Shown here piece by piece: positions 16,206 to 17,031 of a stretch of DNA of 17,031 nt. Position numbers and translations under genes: made by a program. The notes under the pieces are model-generated. The model searched no databases and was not told where the DNA came from. It saw only the letters and a list, made by a program, of their open reading frames with translations. Every line of letters begins with the position of its first letter. Position 1 is the first letter of the stretch. Source of the stretch: M0027 sp021713415 (GTDB lineage: Bacteria > Pseudomonadota > Gammaproteobacteria > Francisellales > Francisellaceae); the NCBI GenBank assembly GCA_021713415.1, contig JAKJJQ010000055.1, positions 1 to 17,031 on the forward strand, given 5' to 3'.

Positions 16206-16655
16206 TTAACACCATGGTAAACTACAGCAAGCACTATAGTTGTTATTACTTTTCTCTTGAAAAAATAATTTTTCTGCATTTTTGATTATTTTTTTCTCTT
16301 TGGATTTCTTGATATATTGAAGTTTATATTTCCTATACTCAGATGATTCTTGTAAAAACTCATCATCAATCCCACCTTTACAAAAGTGTTTAAATAATTC
16401 TTTTTTAACTTTTGGTTTTAAATCATTAAAGCTTAAAATTTCTAGATTACTTGATTGTACATTATTACCAGGGTTGACATTAGGACGAATCTCACTGAAT
16501 GATTGCATTGCTTCTTTATCAACCATAAAGTAATTTTTTTGATCATTTGTTACAAAGCAAATACTATCTAATGAGCCAAATGACTCATAATCTATTAAAC
16601 AAGCAGCCACAACTTGATTTGCATCATTGTCTAATTCTTCATAATGAAAGTTCAT
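16206..16655 (-). CDS. Unrecognised lysine-rich protein with a cysteine-rich C-terminus
   Basis: This 149-residue protein has no family I recognise. The first half is acidic and mixed (YEELDNDANQVVAACLIDYE) and looks globular. Residues about 107-135 are lysine-rich and probably helical (YKLQYIKKSKEKKIIKNAEK). It ends in SACCSLPWC with C143, C144 and C149. The last four residues (LPWC) do not fit a CaaX prenylation box. No signal peptide or membrane helix is visible. The start is firm: AGGAG lies 7 nt before the ATG at 16655, and a good promoter precedes it. It sits between the membrane protein and an incomplete gene in the accessory region. Confidence 0.7.
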   Translation of the reverse strand: MNFHYEELDNDANQVVAACLIDYESFGSLDSICFVTNDQKNYFMVDKEAMQSFSEIRPNVNPGNNVQSSNLEILSFNDLKPKVKKELFKHFCKGGIDDEFLQESSEYRKYKLQYIKKSKEKKIIKNAEKLFFQEKSNNNYSACCSLPWC

Positions 16656-16693
16656 TCTATTACTCCTATGTTCAAATTAATATAAACAAGAAC

Positions 16694-16721
16694 AATATAA
16701 TCACACTTTAATTTTTGTTAA
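16694..16721 (-). promoter_or_regulatory. Predicted promoter of the lysine-rich protein gene
   Basis: On the minus strand TTAACA (16716-16721), a 16-nt spacer and TATATT (16694-16699) each match the consensus at 5 of 6 bases. A start near 16687 gives a leader of about 30 nt that includes the AGGAG. A 15-bp AT-only palindrome (TATATTA-G-TAATATA, 16756-16770) lies just upstream and may be chance. Confidence 0.5.
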
Positions 16722-16842
16722 ATTAATAAATTAAGCTTGATGAAATAAATAAAAATATATTAGTAATATAAACAGTTTTGCCTGATTATTTATTGATTTA
16801 TAATACAAATATAAAGATGTTAAAACTTAATAAGTATTAGAT

Positions 16843-16867
16843 AAAAAAATAGTATGGGTCTTACTAT
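16843..16867 (-). terminator. Rho-independent terminator of the right-edge gene
   Basis: On the minus strand ATAGTA and TACTAT form a 6-bp stem around a 7-nt loop (AGACCCA), followed by a run of six T (16843-16848). It starts 17 bp after the stop of the right-edge gene. The stem has only one GC pair, weak but in keeping with the AT-rich genome. Confidence 0.55.
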
Positions 16868-16884
16868 ATTCATTTCTGAACACA

Positions 16885-17031
16885 CTACATGACACCTACC
16901 AGAGCCATTCTTTGACTAATTGATATTTTAGGTTTAAATGTAGCTTTGATAATATTACAGATATACTCTGAAGAATTAATGGCTCTAGCTAGCGATTTAG
17001 CAATAGTTTCAGTACCAATTTTAATCAAAGA
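16885..17031 (-). CDS. C-terminal fragment of an unidentified protein (5' end outside window)
   Basis: The minus strand is open from the window edge to a TAG at 16885-16887, giving the last 48 residues (ending ISQRMALVGVM). The sequence looks soluble and helical (GTETIAKSLARAINSSEY). I cannot place it in a family; a transposase or phage-type protein tail is possible but unproven. A T-tailed hairpin just downstream supports a real gene end. Confidence 0.5.
   Translation of the reverse strand, partial: SLIKIGTETIAKSLARAINSSEYICNIIKATFKPKISISQRMALVGVM

Noticed and set aside
16197..16208. AT-rich palindrome ATCAATTGAT after the lysine-rich gene as a terminator
   Set aside because: It has no loop and no following T-run, so it does not fit a rho-independent terminator.
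16183..16211. Plus-strand TTGACA-N17-TTAACA promoter
   Set aside because: The -10 is poor, it points into the 3' end of an opposing gene, and no rightward gene follows.

Overview
The window is compact, very AT-rich bacterial chromosome (roughly 30% GC by eye) carrying mostly housekeeping genes of gammaproteobacterial type. No rRNA, tRNA, CRISPR array or intact insertion sequence was seen. The gene content (accD-folC-tsaE, folD-mutY, zwf-pgl), the low GC and a eukaryote-like protein near the right edge suggest a host-associated gammaproteobacterium, perhaps near Francisella and its relatives. That placement is inference, not something the sequence proves.

Left part (1-6128). A 41-residue tail of an unidentified gene runs rightward into a leftward operon accD-folC-tsaE (fatty acid, folate and tRNA t6A synthesis), whose genes overlap by 23 and 4 bp. 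The operon has a good sigma70-like promoter and a leader hairpin. Upstream lies a 12-helix MFS transporter. It is divergent from a rightward folD-mutY pair (one-carbon metabolism and oxidative DNA repair).

Middle (6130-12188). A small leftward arsR-arsH operon has a near-textbook 12-2-12 ArsR/SmtB-type operator overlapping its promoter. Divergent from it is a protein made of two tandem ABM-like (dimeric ferredoxin-fold) domains. Next is a leftward RND efflux pair: a 1015-residue HAE1-type pump followed by its periplasmic adaptor, with no outer-membrane channel in the window. Together these look like a redox, metalloid and drug detoxification neighbourhood.

Right part (12312-17031). Leftward zwf-pgl encodes the oxidative pentose phosphate entry, with a 19-bp palindrome in front of zwf. 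Beyond it is an accessory region of unrecognised genes. The first is a 259-residue basic protein with a helical N-terminal half. Its tail looks disordered and is rich in eukaryotic-style short motifs: a KRKR/KKSK nuclear-localisation-like cluster, an exact phosphorylation-dependent sumoylation pattern (psi-K-x-E-x-x-S-P), a KEN box and several S/T-P sites. It is followed by a four-helix membrane protein, a lysine-rich protein with a cysteine-rich C-terminus, and the tail of an unidentified gene with its own terminator. The basic protein is the most novel item and a candidate nucleus-directed effector, by inference only.

Four upstream TTG starts were rejected in favour of internal ATGs (accD, folD and two accessory genes). 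The arsR start was also moved to an internal ATG. No gene-free stretch exceeds about 255 bp.
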